This document shows, one piece after another, positions 1-10,525 of a DNA stretch of 64,000 nt (its first letter is position 1; every line of letters starts with the position of its first letter). The stretch lies in contig BQMF02000220.1 in NCBI GenBank assembly GCA_027922465.2, positions 372,001 through 436,000 of the forward strand, read 5' to 3'. Origin of the DNA: Turritopsis dohrnii. Its lineage: Eukaryota; Cnidaria; Hydrozoa; Anthoathecata; Oceaniidae. The notes under the pieces were generated by a model. That model did no database searches and was not told the origin of the DNA. It saw only the letters and a program-made list of their open reading frames with translations. The translations under genes and the position numbers were made by a program.

Positions 1-1706
1 ATTGCCATGGAACTATCACACCATCATCAGGTCCACCAATCATAATCAATTTTTTCAATTTTAAAAAGTTAAGTTTTCTTTGTTGTGCATCTGAAAAGTA
101 AAACTGACGTCATTGTTGGAAAACAAAACAAACTAAGATTGACAACAAACTGATTTACAGACGAAATAGAAAGTCCCAATTTGACCAGACTAGTGTTTTT
201 GACCGGCTATTAAAAGCACTTCGAGAACAGCTCTTATTTCAAGTTGTCTCGAACATGTGCTTGCCTCCAACAAAAGCCTTGATGCCTTAAGCATTTACAG
301 CCTGCTATAAATCTCATTATCTCGAAATCGCGCTCGAACATTTTATCCGGTGCATTGAGAGTTCGAGACAGCGAGACACGACCATATTGTTAACTGTGTC
401 TCAAGAAAAAGTTTCTAACAAACTTGATGACCAATGTATCCTCCATACCTTTTACATTGTAATAAATTGACTTTGGATCGTTCATGACAATAGGTAAGTA
501 TATGGATGATTCTTCATACTTGTGTTGTTCAGAAGAACGTGGATCTAAACAAAAGATTAACAATATACGATCAATGAAAAGCCACATGCTGAAACGAATT
601 AAGTATCCTTACCTCTCCAATAGTTTGCGATAGATAAAAGATCCTGGAACAGCGGAGTATATACGATTCTAAATGTATTTTAAATTTGCAAATATTTACA
701 AATTCACAAAAAAGTATTGTTATATGATTCGTGCAGCTATTCTGAAACTCAAGCTCTTTACGATCGGTGAAGATAAATTAAAATTTACATACTTTGAAAC
801 CAATTGTGTTTCCAAAAATAAGAAGGGTTTCAATATTGGAATCTTTTGAACAAAAGATTTTGGGACTAAAATAAAATAATCAGCTACTCATTATCGTGTG
901 CACGTGAGTTACCATTGTTGTTCTTTCATAAAACTTTTGAATTCTTTAAAATGTAGGCAACCACAGCGGTTGTTAATTTGTTGTCATTCATACTTTAAAC
1001 AAGCTGTCTTTTCTTTGGAAAATAAATTTAGAGAAGAAAATATTAAGTTTACATACTTCCATACTGTCCAAACAGAGGTGACGACAAGACAATGAAAGCA
1101 TCCACATTATGATTTGAAGTCGTTTCCAGAAAACCCAAACAAAGAAGACCACCTATAGGAATAAGTATTTAAATTCGTGTGTATCCCTTTGGCATCAATT
1201 TGTTGAACCTAGCTGTGGTTATTTTGCCTGAAAATTACGGCCATGTTCAGTCACTGGCAGCACACTACACATTATTGGGTGGCTAGGGGGCTTGCAAAGC
1301 TTTGGAAATCTTGAGAAATAAGCTCTATATTCCAGCTATGTTAAAGACAAAAATTAGGGAAAAAATTTCAGTTAAAACTTGAGCTAGGGCGTGCTATTCA
1401 AATCATTTTTACTGTACCTTGTGAATGGCAGATCAAATGAACACCTTCTGGATGTTTTTTCGCGATAGCTATCATTTTCCTATTCAATTCCAACTGCTGA
1501 ATGGGCATTTTTTTCGTGGACTGCATATCTGGTGCATACTTTAAGATGTAAACTTCTGTTGAGGGATGATAATATTCAATAGCATGTTTTAAATCTGCCA
1601 ATTCACCTCCATTTGACAATACACCATGCACCAAAACTACAGCTTTGTAGCCCAATACATTATTTATAAGAACAGACAAGTTCACCAGACAAATTAACAA
1701 TTTCAT
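1..1706 (-). CDS. PPT2: PPT2-type palmitoyl-protein thioesterase, copy A (3' end outside window)
   Basis: Lysosomal thioester hydrolase of the alpha/beta-hydrolase fold. Exons read on the minus strand: 1706-1418, 1152-1057, 865-793, 668-613, 544-449 and 90-1 (cut). All sites fit GT-AG and the phases join. Exon 1 encodes a signal peptide followed by VLVHG and the nucleophile motif CHSQG, whose Gly codon is split by the intron. Later exons show ANYWRDPR and GGPDDGVI, which holds the catalytic Asp of the family. The His-bearing last exons lie beyond base 1. An in-frame ATG also occurs at 1745, but 1706 gives a cleaner signal peptide. Same exon lengths as copy B (96, 73, 56, 96 bp), so this is a tandem paralogue in the same orientation, about 9 kb away. 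Family assignment rests on recalled similarity to animal PPT2. Confidence 0.85.
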
Positions 1707-1745
1707 ACTTTCGAACACCAGAACTAGCCACGAACTGTTGGTCAT

Positions 1746-2251
1746 AGCATCTCCTACTTTCAGTTTTCATTCTACCAATTTTTTTCAATATCGTTAAAAG
1801 TTTTTTTATTCGTTTCATCCATCAACAATGTAAAGTCTTTTAAATTCATCAGTGTAATACGATAAAAAAGAAATAGGAGTGATTAGTTTCGATTCGAAAC
1901 TTTTGTTATCCGTCAGTTAACGAGGCCGCCGAAAGCCCAATTTACACGAAGTTGAAAGAAAAGTTTTTACTCTTAGTTTGCTTTGCTCAATTCGAAAATA
2001 ACCTCCTTTATTTACTATAACACAAAGATAAAGACAAACCAAATACAAGTAGCAGTGTTAGGAAAACTATGACTTTCACTAGTAAAATCCACTTACCATC
2101 ATAGCGATGAAGTTCATCCTTGTGAACGTTACGTAAATGTTACTTTCTATTTCGCCTCTCTTGACTTCGTGATGACATATGCATTTTGCAGCATACAGTA
2201 CACAGTGTTTTTATAAACAAACAAGGTCGAAAGATATAGTAATGTTGCTTA
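1746..2251. other. Upstream region of PPT2 copy A, no gene seen
   Basis: AT-rich sequence upstream of copy A. It probably holds the promoter of that gene, but I see no clear TATA box or conserved block. Confidence 0.4.
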
Positions 2252-2704
2252 AGCGCTCAGCGTACGTTTCAAAAGTGATTTTTTTTTTTTTTTTTTTTTT
2301 GACATGTAATCATTAGGTTATTATTACACTACGTTTATATAACTTATAGGGAAAAAATTGCTTTTTGAGAAAGTTATGGCCATTTTTTGTTATTCAAGCT
2401 TCGATTCAAAATAAAAATAGCAAAGAATTAGAGCTAAAACATCATACATACAAAAATAAAATGCATGGTTGGCACAATTTCAGATTTCAAGCTGTGCTTC
2501 AAAGTCCTTGTCGTTCCCTTCACCAAAACATCACAAAAGTAATATGAAAAAAACAAAATTCCGTATTTTTTATCGTTTTTGCAGACTAATTTCTTCCTTA
2601 TTATTTATGTAAATATATCATTTTATGCACCGTTGGAAAGAAAATTTATTGCTCTACACGAATTCAAGAAATATTTTTACATAAAACGTAGGGGTAAAAA
2701 TAAA

Positions 2705-3814
2705 TACCTTATCGGCCCTTTTTACGCCGGCCCTAATTTAACGCCGGTCTTTGTTACGCCGGCCCTTATTCCGCCACCCCAAGATTTTGCCTTAACGCCA
2801 CTTAGGGCCGTTATTTACGCCGCAAAAGTACAAAAGAAAAAAAAAATTTTTTTAAGCACTATTTTTCACTTTTTCGGTTCAAATTTAAAATTATACTACA
2901 AACATCTTCTAATATATATCATTTAATACATCGTAAGACTTAATCTATTACAATTATTTCGTCCTCTTTTTCATTAATGCTTTCATTATTTTCTCTAATC
3001 CCCCCATCGTCATCTGATTCTATTTCTGCTTCAACTTCCCCTTCATCTGACTCTTCATTTGTCTCCAAAGAGTTCTTTCACATCTAAAGTTTGATCACCT
3101 ACAAAGCGTTTCATCTTTTCTAGTATCACGCCGTTTTCATGCACAAAATGCATTAGAATGGGGATCTCAAGCCCTCCTTCTGGAATAGGTGACACATTTG
3201 GCGTTAGACATGCGACCGTACCAGTAACGGATCCTCCTTGTGGAGGAAATAAAAAGCAAATCTGGAAAGCTCTCTTGGTATGTGACCAACCGTGACATCA
3301 CCAATTCTGTCGATTCTTGTTATCGTTATCATGCAGCAATATGTCCCTTGACATTGTACTAGTTTCTTTTAAAACCTTCACTTGTTGATGTAGCGCAACA
3401 TTTCTCCATGTTGAATTACGATAAACGTGATAACCTCTGTTGTCCGTTGCAAATTCATAGACTGTTTTATGAAACTCGAGAAATTCTCCTGCAAATATAT
3501 CTTCTCCCAAGGTAATATTTGTTCTATACAAAGATCTTGTAAAGGTTTTACGAACTATCGAGAAACAAATCTTCAGTTACTGCATATTACTGTCAGTCTT
3601 TTTACTTCAAAAGCCTCTGAAGTCAAATTCTATAAAGCTCATAATGAAATATATTAGAATTAAGACCTGTAAAATCTTACTTTCAACTTTAAAAAATAAC
3701 GCCGATTTTTTGAGAAATTTCCATTTTTTTGGCCCTTTTTACGCCGGCCCTTTTAACGCCGCGCACCAAAATTAACGCCACATTAGGGCCGGCGTAAAAA
3801 GAGCCGATAAGGTA
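2705..3814. mobile_element. Element 2: TIR transposon carrying only a HIRAN-like gene remnant
   Basis: Terminal inverted repeats start TACCTTATCGGC on both ends, flanked by TA. Inside each end are repeated blocks of the type ACGCCGGCCC, a subterminal arrangement usual for transposase-binding arrays. Length is about 1.1 kb. It contains no transposase, so it would be non-autonomous. The TA target and TACC ends resemble the pogo-like element that follows. Confidence 0.75.
3080..3531 (-). pseudogene. HIRAN-like protein, broken copy (element 2)
   Basis: The minus strand encodes RGYHVYRNSTW near 3440-3400, then a stop at 3298. Shifted frames downstream continue the same family: VGHIPRELSRF near 3280, then PEGGLEIPI near 3165. 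The order GYHVY, VGH(I/L)P, GGLEIP matches the gene at 7461-7949 and the fragment at 33.9 kb. A strongly acidic coding stretch follows at about 3075-2950. At least one frameshift is needed, so this is a decayed gene. HIRAN (the N-terminal domain of HLTF/Rad5) binds 3' DNA ends; its presence here is inferred from motif order. Confidence 0.55.
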
Positions 3815-4029
3815 GCAGAAAACGTTATGCAATGCATATGTGAGTAAAACGTACGCTGAGCCCTCAAAACATTTTTAGTGATACCGGTGATACCGGTGGC
3901 AGGGGGCGTTTATTAGAAATCTTTTACTATACAGGGGGCGCTTATTAGAATTTATATCTATACGCAACCAAGAAGCGGGTAAAAAAATAAAAGCGTTTAA
4001 AAGCTGATTTAATAACTGTATTTCAAAAT

Positions 4030-7000
4030 CATATATTTATTTATTTATTTATTTCTGAATCTTTATACAGGATAAAAACTAAAGTATTTACAAATATATA
4101 CAATATATACAGCAATACTTCTTTCCAAGTTTGTCCTGTTTTTAAGAAAAAGAAAAAGAACAAGGCAAAAAGGCTAAAAAGACTAAAATTTAATTAAAAT
4201 ACATAATCAATTGTAGGTTATAATACAGCTTGTCCCATAGATCGACGAATGGAAAAATGAAGGTAGGTAGGATAGATAGATAGTATGGCACACGCTGTTA
4301 TAAATACTTTAAAATCAAAAATGATGTTCAGAGAGGGAAGACTGAAATTCAGCCAGGCTGTTTCTCAGCCTAATCTCTCGTGGGAGGCTATTGAACAATT
4401 TAGCACCGTTGAAATAAAAACTTTGTCTAGCAACTTCCAGTTTAACTGCTTTTAGTTTAATCATATGATTGTTATTTCGAGTACACCGGCCATGTTTAGA
4501 TATTTCAAAGTATCTGTTAAAGGTGTAGCTTCCAGTTTTCTCACCCAGACATTTCTTAACTAACATACAATTTTGTTTGTTCACTTCTTGAAAGACATCT
4601 TTGACATTTCTACCAAGTGTTATCGCACTCGCTCGACGGGTGAGTGAGGACAAACGTTCTTTCTGAGTATTAGTAAACGCTGACTTTACTGGACCCGAAT
4701 AAGTCAACAGTGGCAGTATCATCATGTTGTAAATCTTTGTCGCAGCATCGACGTTTAACAAGCTACGAACACTCTGGAGCAGACGTAGTCGACTGCAGGC
4801 AAGTTTGTAGGAACGGTTGAAATTTGTATTGAGTGACAAGTTGGAATCAAGGATGTTACCAAGATAAACGTATTCCTTGACAAAATTTAACTTCGTACCA
4901 TTGTAAACAATATTCAGATCTTTTCCATGCATTTTAATACGTTTACTCGTTCCAAATAACATTACCTCTGTTTTACCTTTCTTGAGGTTAAGTAACAGTT
5001 CATTCTTACTACAGTACTTTCCAACTTTCTGCATTTCTTCATTCAAAACACACTCGATCTTATCAGCATTGTTGCCACCATAGACGAGAACCGTATCATC
5101 TGCATACTTTATAACACTAGCATTGACATTATCTACAAGATCATTGAAGAAAATAATGAAGAGCAGGGGCCCAAGGATAGACCCCTGTGGAACACCACAG
5201 TATATAGGCTCTGGATTTGATAAGGTATTGTTTTTCTCAACCACTTGTAGCCTACCAAAAAGATAATCAATGAACCATTCCAACTCTCGACCGGATACAC
5301 CATACGTTTCCAGCTTGTCAATCAAAAGGCTATGACCAATGGTGTCAAAAGCCTTTGATAAATCCAGATAAATTACTCCTACCATATTTCCATTATCAAG
5401 TTCGTTTCGGATGTGGTCACACAAGAGGGTGGCCGCCATTTTTGTCGATCGTTGTTTACGGAAACCGTATTGACTCTCTGATAAAAGTCCATTTCTTTCC
5501 AAGTAAGACAACAGCTGAGAATGTATCGATTTTTCCAGAATTTTTGAGAGGACGGGTAGCACTGATATGGGGCGATAATTTTGTGGTAAGTCAGGGTTTC
5601 CAGATTTGAAGATTGGTGTGACTCTGGCAGACTTCCACAAAGTTGGCACAGTGCTTGTATCTATCGACAGGTTGAGAATGAAGCATAGTGGCGTGGAGAT
5701 GTGAGCTGCACTGTCTTTCAATAAACGTGCGGGAAGTTGATCCAGACCAGTTGCTTTGTTACGTTTTAGCAGACGAAGTTCTTTTTCAACAAACGATCTT
5801 GAGATGCGGTTTATGGAGAAACGCTGTGTAGTACGAATAGCAGGTACCTTTCTTGGCTGCCAAACAAAGTCAGTGAGTGGAATCAAGGCTCTTTTGAGTG
5901 ATGATATAGCTGTTTTGAAGTATTCGCTGAATTTATGCACTCTTTCTGTTGTTGTATTGATGCTGATTGAATTTTCAGTGTTTACAGTTTTTGTTGGAAA
6001 AATCTGTTTGATTGTTGACCAAAACTTTTTAGGAGTGTTTGAGTTTTCATTTAACATGTTTCGATGAAAACGAGCTTTACTCTGGCGAATGTCATTTGTA
6101 CATTTGTTTCGAAGTTTCTTATAAGATAACCAGTCAGCATTTCTCTTAAACCTTCGTGCTTTTCGTAATAACTTGTCCCTGTCAGACATTTGTTTTCGAA
6201 GTTCTTTGGTAAGCCACGGACACTTTTTGCCCCGTACTCGTTTTTCGATAACTGGAGCATGGCGGTCAAAAATGTTTTTCAGTATACTAGTAAAATGTGA
6301 GAGTGCAACTGATACGTTTGATGATTGATAGACGGGTTGCCAATCGACTCTTGATAGTTCCTCATTCATATTATCTCTATCATAATCAGCATAGTTTCTA
6401 CATTTTATAGTTCTTGGTTCACATTTATACGAGTTCGTCTTTCTAGTACAAGCTACCATGTCATGGTCTGATAATGATGACGCAACAACATTACACTTTG
6501 AGATCTTCGATGGCTGGTTTGTAAAGATTAAGTCAATTAATGTTGATGACGTAGGGCATATTCTTGTTGAAGTTTTTACGAGTTGTTTGAAACCAAATAA
6601 ATTGAGAATTGATTTAAATGTCATACCATCAGCCGTTTTCTTATAATCGACATTGAAATCGCCAAGGATAATTGTCTCATTGTTATCCTTCAATATAGTA
6701 TTTAAATGATTCTGAAAAATGTCATTATAATTTTTCAGTAGATAATTTGAGGTCTCTGGAGGGCGATAGAAGCATCCGACGAGAAACTTTTTTGACATGT
6801 TTTGATTAATTTCCAGCCATATATCCTCTAAGAGAGGATTTTCGATATCGTGTCTGTGTTTGAAGTTAAGCGAGTTTTTTACATATATTGCAACTCCCCC
6901 ACCTTTCCCGTTTTTTCGGTTACGATGAAAAAACGTGTATCCATCTATTTTCAAACGTGAATCAAAACTTTCGTCTGTCAAGTGAGTTTCTGATAAAGTA

Positions 7001-7440
7001 AGAATATCAATGTTTTTATGAGTGATAAGAAATTCTTGTAGCATGTGAAAGTTCGAGATAATACCTCTGATGTTTTGATGAACGATCTTAATTCCTTTAC
7101 TCAATAAAAACTGTTGGAAATCTTCCCTTGATAACGATCCAGGACCAGGTTGAGTCTCAATGTCTCCACATACCAATAACAGCAAAATAAACAGAGTTTT
7201 CTTCCGGTATTTCATAAAATCTCCATTTCTGCCACATAAATAAAACAACGATGAATAACAGAAACTCTCCTTTCCGCTATAAATATCTTCTTTCAAGAAT
7301 GTTAAGCTTATACCATCAGGTTGCTGAAAAACTGGTTTCTTTACTAACAAATTCAAGAACATTAAAGCAAGCAGCATCAGAAACGAGAGCGAAAACGAGA
7401 GCGTGACTTGCCTCGCCGCCATCATGATTCTGTAGTCTAT
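4030..7440 (-). mobile_element. CR1/L2-type non-LTR retrotransposon, near full length
   Basis: One long ORF with endonuclease and reverse transcriptase is followed on the minus strand by a 3' untranslated region. The element ends in an (AAAT)n tail at about 4056-4034, the short tandem tail typical of CR1/L2 clades. No target-site duplication is obvious. It lies inside the pogo-like element 1, so it inserted later. Confidence 0.85.
4315..7425 (-). CDS. LINE ORF2: endonuclease / reverse transcriptase with 2A-like N-terminus
   Basis: A 1036-aa intact polyprotein for target-primed reverse transcription. The N-terminus is hydrophobic and ends in a 2A-like motif, GDIETQPGP (residues 87-95, bases 7167-7141); Met71 is a possible alternative start just before it. 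The apurinic-type endonuclease follows, with HQNIRG, SETHL, GGGVAIYV and GDFNVDY. Reverse transcriptase motifs are YLDLSKAFDTIGH, GVPQGSILGPLLF and YADD at residues 774-777. The C-terminal region is the usual LINE tail domain. No stop or frameshift is visible, so this copy may be young. 2A sequences are known at the N-terminus of such elements; here the canonical NPGP is QPGP. Confidence 0.9.
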   Translation of the reverse strand: MMAARQVTLSFSLSFLMLLALMFLNLLVKKPVFQQPDGISLTFLKEDIYSGKESFCYSSLFYLCGRNGDFMKYRKKTLFILLLLVCGDIETQPGPGSLSREDFQQFLLSKGIKIVHQNIRGIISNFHMLQEFLITHKNIDILTLSETHLTDESFDSRLKIDGYTFFHRNRKNGKGGGVAIYVKNSLNFKHRHDIENPLLEDIWLEINQNMSKKFLVGCFYRPPETSNYLLKNYNDIFQNHLNTILKDNNETIILGDFNVDYKKTADGMTFKSILNLFGFKQLVKTSTRICPTSSTLIDLIFTNQPSKISKCNVVASSLSDHDMVACTRKTNSYKCEPRTIKCRNYADYDRDNMNEELSRVDWQPVYQSSNVSVALSHFTSILKNIFDRHAPVIEKRVRGKKCPWLTKELRKQMSDRDKLLRKARRFKRNADWLSYKKLRNKCTNDIRQSKARFHRNMLNENSNTPKKFWSTIKQIFPTKTVNTENSISINTTTERVHKFSEYFKTAISSLKRALIPLTDFVWQPRKVPAIRTTQRFSINRISRSFVEKELRLLKRNKATGLDQLPARLLKDSAAHISTPLCFILNLSIDTSTVPTLWKSARVTPIFKSGNPDLPQNYRPISVLPVLSKILEKSIHSQLLSYLERNGLLSESQYGFRKQRSTKMAATLLCDHIRNELDNGNMVGVIYLDLSKAFDTIGHSLLIDKLETYGVSGRELEWFIDYLFGRLQVVEKNNTLSNPEPIYCGVPQGSILGPLLFIIFFNDLVDNVNASVIKYADDTVLVYGGNNADKIECVLNEEMQKVGKYCSKNELLLNLKKGKTEVMLFGTSKRIKMHGKDLNIVYNGTKLNFVKEYVYLGNILDSNLSLNTNFNRSYKLACSRLRLLQSVRSLLNVDAATKIYNMMILPLLTYSGPVKSAFTNTQKERLSSLTRRASAITLGRNVKDVFQEVNKQNCMLVKKCLGEKTGSYTFNRYFEISKHGRCTRNNNHMIKLKAVKLEVARQSFYFNGAKLFNSLPREIRLRNSLAEFQSSLSEHHF

Positions 7441-7460
7441 TAAGACTATTAATACATATA

Positions 7461-7949
7461 TTAAGTAAAGTTCAAAAAAGAAGGAAATTTCCTATGATAA
7501 ACTTTTTCTTGATGAAATAGCTCTAAGGTAACAAATTTCTTCTTTCTTTTTGACATTTCTTCATCCAGTACGGCTGCCGTCCGTTTACAGTTTGTAAAAC
7601 ATTCGAATTTTGCTGGTACAACAAGCCCTACTTCACGTTTCCGTTTGCCTATCACGGTTACTTTGATAAAATTTTCCTTGCTGTTGTTAAGAAAATGATA
7701 AAGAAGGCTAGAAAGTTCAATTGGTACGTGTCCAACCAGCTCTTTCTCTTTATTTTCGGTAGTTTTGTAAATTCCTATGGCATGTCTATCGTATTCTAAC
7801 GCTTCTCCTCTTTTGTCATGGTTTGCATCAAGTTCTTCTTGAAGGTACGGGTTCCATGTAGTTTTATACACATGATGTCCTCTTATAAGACTTCTAAATT
7901 TGATTCTGTGCATGGCTCTAAACTTATCCACTTGTTGAATTCGAGCCAT
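7461..7949 (-). CDS. HIRAN-like transposon passenger protein (element 1)
   Basis: An intact 162-aa ORF, taking the ATG at 7949 next to MARIQQ; an upstream in-frame start at 7997 is less likely. Visible blocks are RGHHVY (residues 23-28), EYDRHAIGIYK (52-62), LVGHVP (71-76) and a basic IGKRKREVGLVVPAKF stretch. The order, a GxxVY strand, a D-x-x-A-I strand and a VGH-x-P turn, fits a HIRAN-type fold. HIRAN domains of HLTF/Rad5 bind free 3' ends of single-stranded DNA. It is transcribed divergently from the transposase and shares the element's TIRs, so it is a passenger or accessory gene. Function is inferred; a host-derived capture is also possible. Confidence 0.6.
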   Translation of the reverse strand: MARIQQVDKFRAMHRIKFRSLIRGHHVYKTTWNPYLQEELDANHDKRGEALEYDRHAIGIYKTTENKEKELVGHVPIELSSLLYHFLNNSKENFIKVTVIGKRKREVGLVVPAKFECFTNCKRTAAVLDEEMSKRKKKFVTLELFHQEKVYHRKFPSFLNFT

Positions 7950-8145
7950 CTTATGTTTCTTGAATATGATTTTGAAAAGTGTTATTAGATTCACCAAATG
8001 ACACTAGAATATTCGAATTCACTTACATTTTTACATTTTTGTGTACTGCATTCAAAACTACACCACACTTGAATAATGGAGGACGAAAACCAAGCAACTT
8101 CCCACAAGGGAGGAAAAATAAAAGCATACACAATGAACTTAAAGT

Positions 8146-9661
8146 GCTGAAAAATTTGATCGTAAAAGAGTACGAGAGTGGTTGTCCAAGAAAGATAAAA
8201 TATGTGCAACAAATTTAAATCGTAAGCGTGTCGATGGTGGGGGCCGTAAAATACGAAGTGCAGAATTGGAAGAAGAAATCTTGAGGTGGATATTTGAGCG
8301 CAGAGCAAAAATGCTGCGGGTGTCTCGTAAGCTAATCATGATAAAAGCGAAAGCTATTCACGATGAAACAAATGAAGAAAACACAGCTTTGAGGGATGCG
8401 TTTGTTGCAAGTGAAGGATGGTTATAAAAATTTATGAAAAGAAACAACCTTTCTAATAGGTGAGTTTTTTATGATGATCTTTTTCATTTCATAAATTACG
8501 TTCATTGAAATTCGAAAAAAAATCAAAGTTATTTGGGTCTACGGGCTCTTCTACGGCTGCTTTCTGGTTACATAGCGGTGCTGCTATAAAGAAAAAACAC
8601 CCTTTAGAACGAGGGTGAATACCCTGATTAAAATATTATTACATTACTCAATATCACTTTCATTGTTTTGTCTTCTCCACAGGCGCAAGACATCAACAGC
8701 ACAAAAGGATCCTGCTCAATTAATCAATAAGCTTGTAGCGTATATAATGCATGTAAGAAGATTGACTCGATCACAAGAATTCAATGCTGATGGTATTTTA
8801 GCAATGGACGAGACTCCTGTGTGGGCCGACATGGTTGGAAATACGACAGTTAATCGGAAAGGTTCAAAGGATGTTGTTCTCAAGTCTACTGGCAATGAGA
8901 AAGTCCGTGTCAGTGTCTGTTTAACAGCTAAGGCAGATGGCACAAAACTTAAACCTTTTATCGTGTTTGCAGGAGCAAAGCGCGAATCCCGTAACCTCGA
9001 CATTGAATTCAAATCTAAGTGTGTAGTAAGATCATCGGCAAATGGTTGGATAAATGAGGATCTAGCACTCGATTGGTGTAACAAAGTTGTGGGAGCATTT
9101 TCGTTTGGCAAGCGTCTATTAGCTTGGGATACGTTTGAGGCACACATGACTGAGTCAGTGAAGAAAAGGCTTAAAGAAATCAAAGTTGACAGTGCATTGA
9201 TTCCGGGTGGTTGCACCAAATACATCCAAGCTCCAGATGTCTATTGGAATAAGCCATTTAAAAACTTCATCACAGAGTTTTACGACGAATGGCTCGCAAA
9301 TGGGGTTCATCAATTTACCGAATCCGGAAATATGAAACCTGCTCCAAGGAAGCTGGTAGTTACATGGATCATAGACGCCTGGCAAAAAATCACAAAGGAA
9401 CAGATCATTGCTTCTTTTAAAGGCTGTGCTCTCAACATCAAAACAGACGAAAGTGAGGATGGATTGATTCATTGCCTTAAAGAAAACCAACCCTGCTCCA
9501 TTGGGAGAGATACGTTGAAGAATCAAACAAGCCTGTTATTCAATGACGAGCTTCACGATGACCCATTCTCACCAACCGATTCCGACGTTGAAGAAGCCAA
9601 TGTCGACTTCAACCTGCTTGACGATGACTTGGATGAAGATGATTTTGTAACGATTGATTAA
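8146..9661 (+). pseudogene. Pogo/Tigger-type transposase (broken)
   Basis: Exon 1 (to 8459) encodes a pogo-type HTH, FDRKRVREW, then a CENP-B-like HTH with ELEEEILRWI and SEGWL. A TAA stop falls right after SEGWL, and the frame is also lost upstream near 8146. An intron 8460-8682 (GT-AG) joins to exon 2 (8683-9661). Exon 2 holds the DDE_1 catalytic core: MDETP (D at 8807), WDTFEAH (D at 9128) and QAPDVYWNKPF (D at 9236), a DDD triad. An acidic C-terminus with DDDLDEDDF follows, usual for the family. The catalytic exon is open for about 326 codons, so the break is confined to the DNA-binding exon. Confidence 0.8.
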
Positions 9662-9819
9662 CGAACTTTTATGCGAAACAAAAATATTCTAGAACATCAA
9701 ACGTGTAGTTTTCAAATAAGCGCCCCCTCTCTAATAAGCGCCCCTCTCTAATAAGCGCCCACCCTAATATCTCAAAAATTAAATAAGCACCCAGGGCGCT
9801 TATTAGAGCGTTTACGGTA

Positions 9820-10525
9820 CATATGTCCCATGTTGAAAACATGTTGAAAATCTAAACTATGCTTAAATTTTGGGGGACTCTCATCCTCATATTTCTAATT
9901 ATGCTCTTATACTGTTAGCACGATTTACTACAATTAAAGTTCTTGGAAACTATTCTTAACTGTTGTTTCTTGTTTCAGTCAAAATTGCATGAATACTTTT
10001 CTTGTTTATTTGTTGGTTTTTTAAGAACTTGGCGTGGTTAGCCATTCTCAGTACAAATACATAATGTTATGAACATTCATTGCCGTAGTGGGGACCATGC
10101 TTTAAAGTATGTTCTTTTTATAAGAAACCCCAACCGCTTAATGCAAATTTACATAATATTGGGGAAGCTTTTAATTGAGTATCCTGGATTCCTTATGACA
10201 CAAATCAGAAACATCATTATAATTTTCTTTTCCTATATTTCCGTTTGCAAAGAATGGAAAAAAGGTACAACTTGGAGGATAAACACTTAATAAAAACAAA
10301 TTCTTGAAATTTTCAATAACCATTAAGAGAACTGTGAATTTTATGTCAAGGGAGATTGAAATTCAATTTCCGCTTTCATTTGAACCACTTTCATTATAAG
10401 CACGTAGCGTTTAGAATGATATATTTCACATTCTTTAGTGACAAGTAAAAAGTATATTTGTGATGTTAAAGATCTTAATAAACAACTTGAGGTACGCAAA
10501 GATGAGAGGATTATACAGAAAACGT
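9820..10525. other. Spacer between element 1 and PPT2 copy B
   Basis: AT-rich sequence downstream of PPT2 copy B. No coding signal, repeat or RNA gene that I can support. Confidence 0.4.

Larger units (their letters stand above)
2252..3863. mobile_element. Possible outer TIR element enclosing element 2
   Basis: GCTCAGCGTACGTTT near 2255 returns inverted near 3850-3862, flanking the smaller element at 2705-3814. This suggests an older element into which element 2 inserted. No clean target-site duplication is visible, and a run of about 20 T lies just inside the left end. Confidence 0.35.
3882..9819. mobile_element. Element 1: pogo-like DNA transposon with transposase, HIRAN-like gene and inserted LINE
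   Basis: The right end reads, inward, TACCGTAAACGCTC followed by several copies of TAATAAGCGCCC. The left end has matching GGGGGCGCTTATTAGA blocks near 3901-3955 but a poorly preserved tip with TACCGG at 3882 and 3891. Target is TA (9818-9819). Inside are a pogo/Tigger-type transposase on plus (8146-9661) and a HIRAN-like gene on minus (7949-7461), divergent from a gap of about 200 bp. A 3.4-kb LINE has inserted between the HIRAN-like gene and the left end. Confidence 0.75.

Noticed and set aside
2579..2926. 115-codon plus-strand ORF
   Set aside because: Runs through the TIR and ACGCCGGCCC repeats of element 2; an accident of the repeats.
8716..9225. 169-codon ORF antisense to the transposase
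   Set aside because: Shadow of the DDE exon; the catalytic motifs are on the plus strand.
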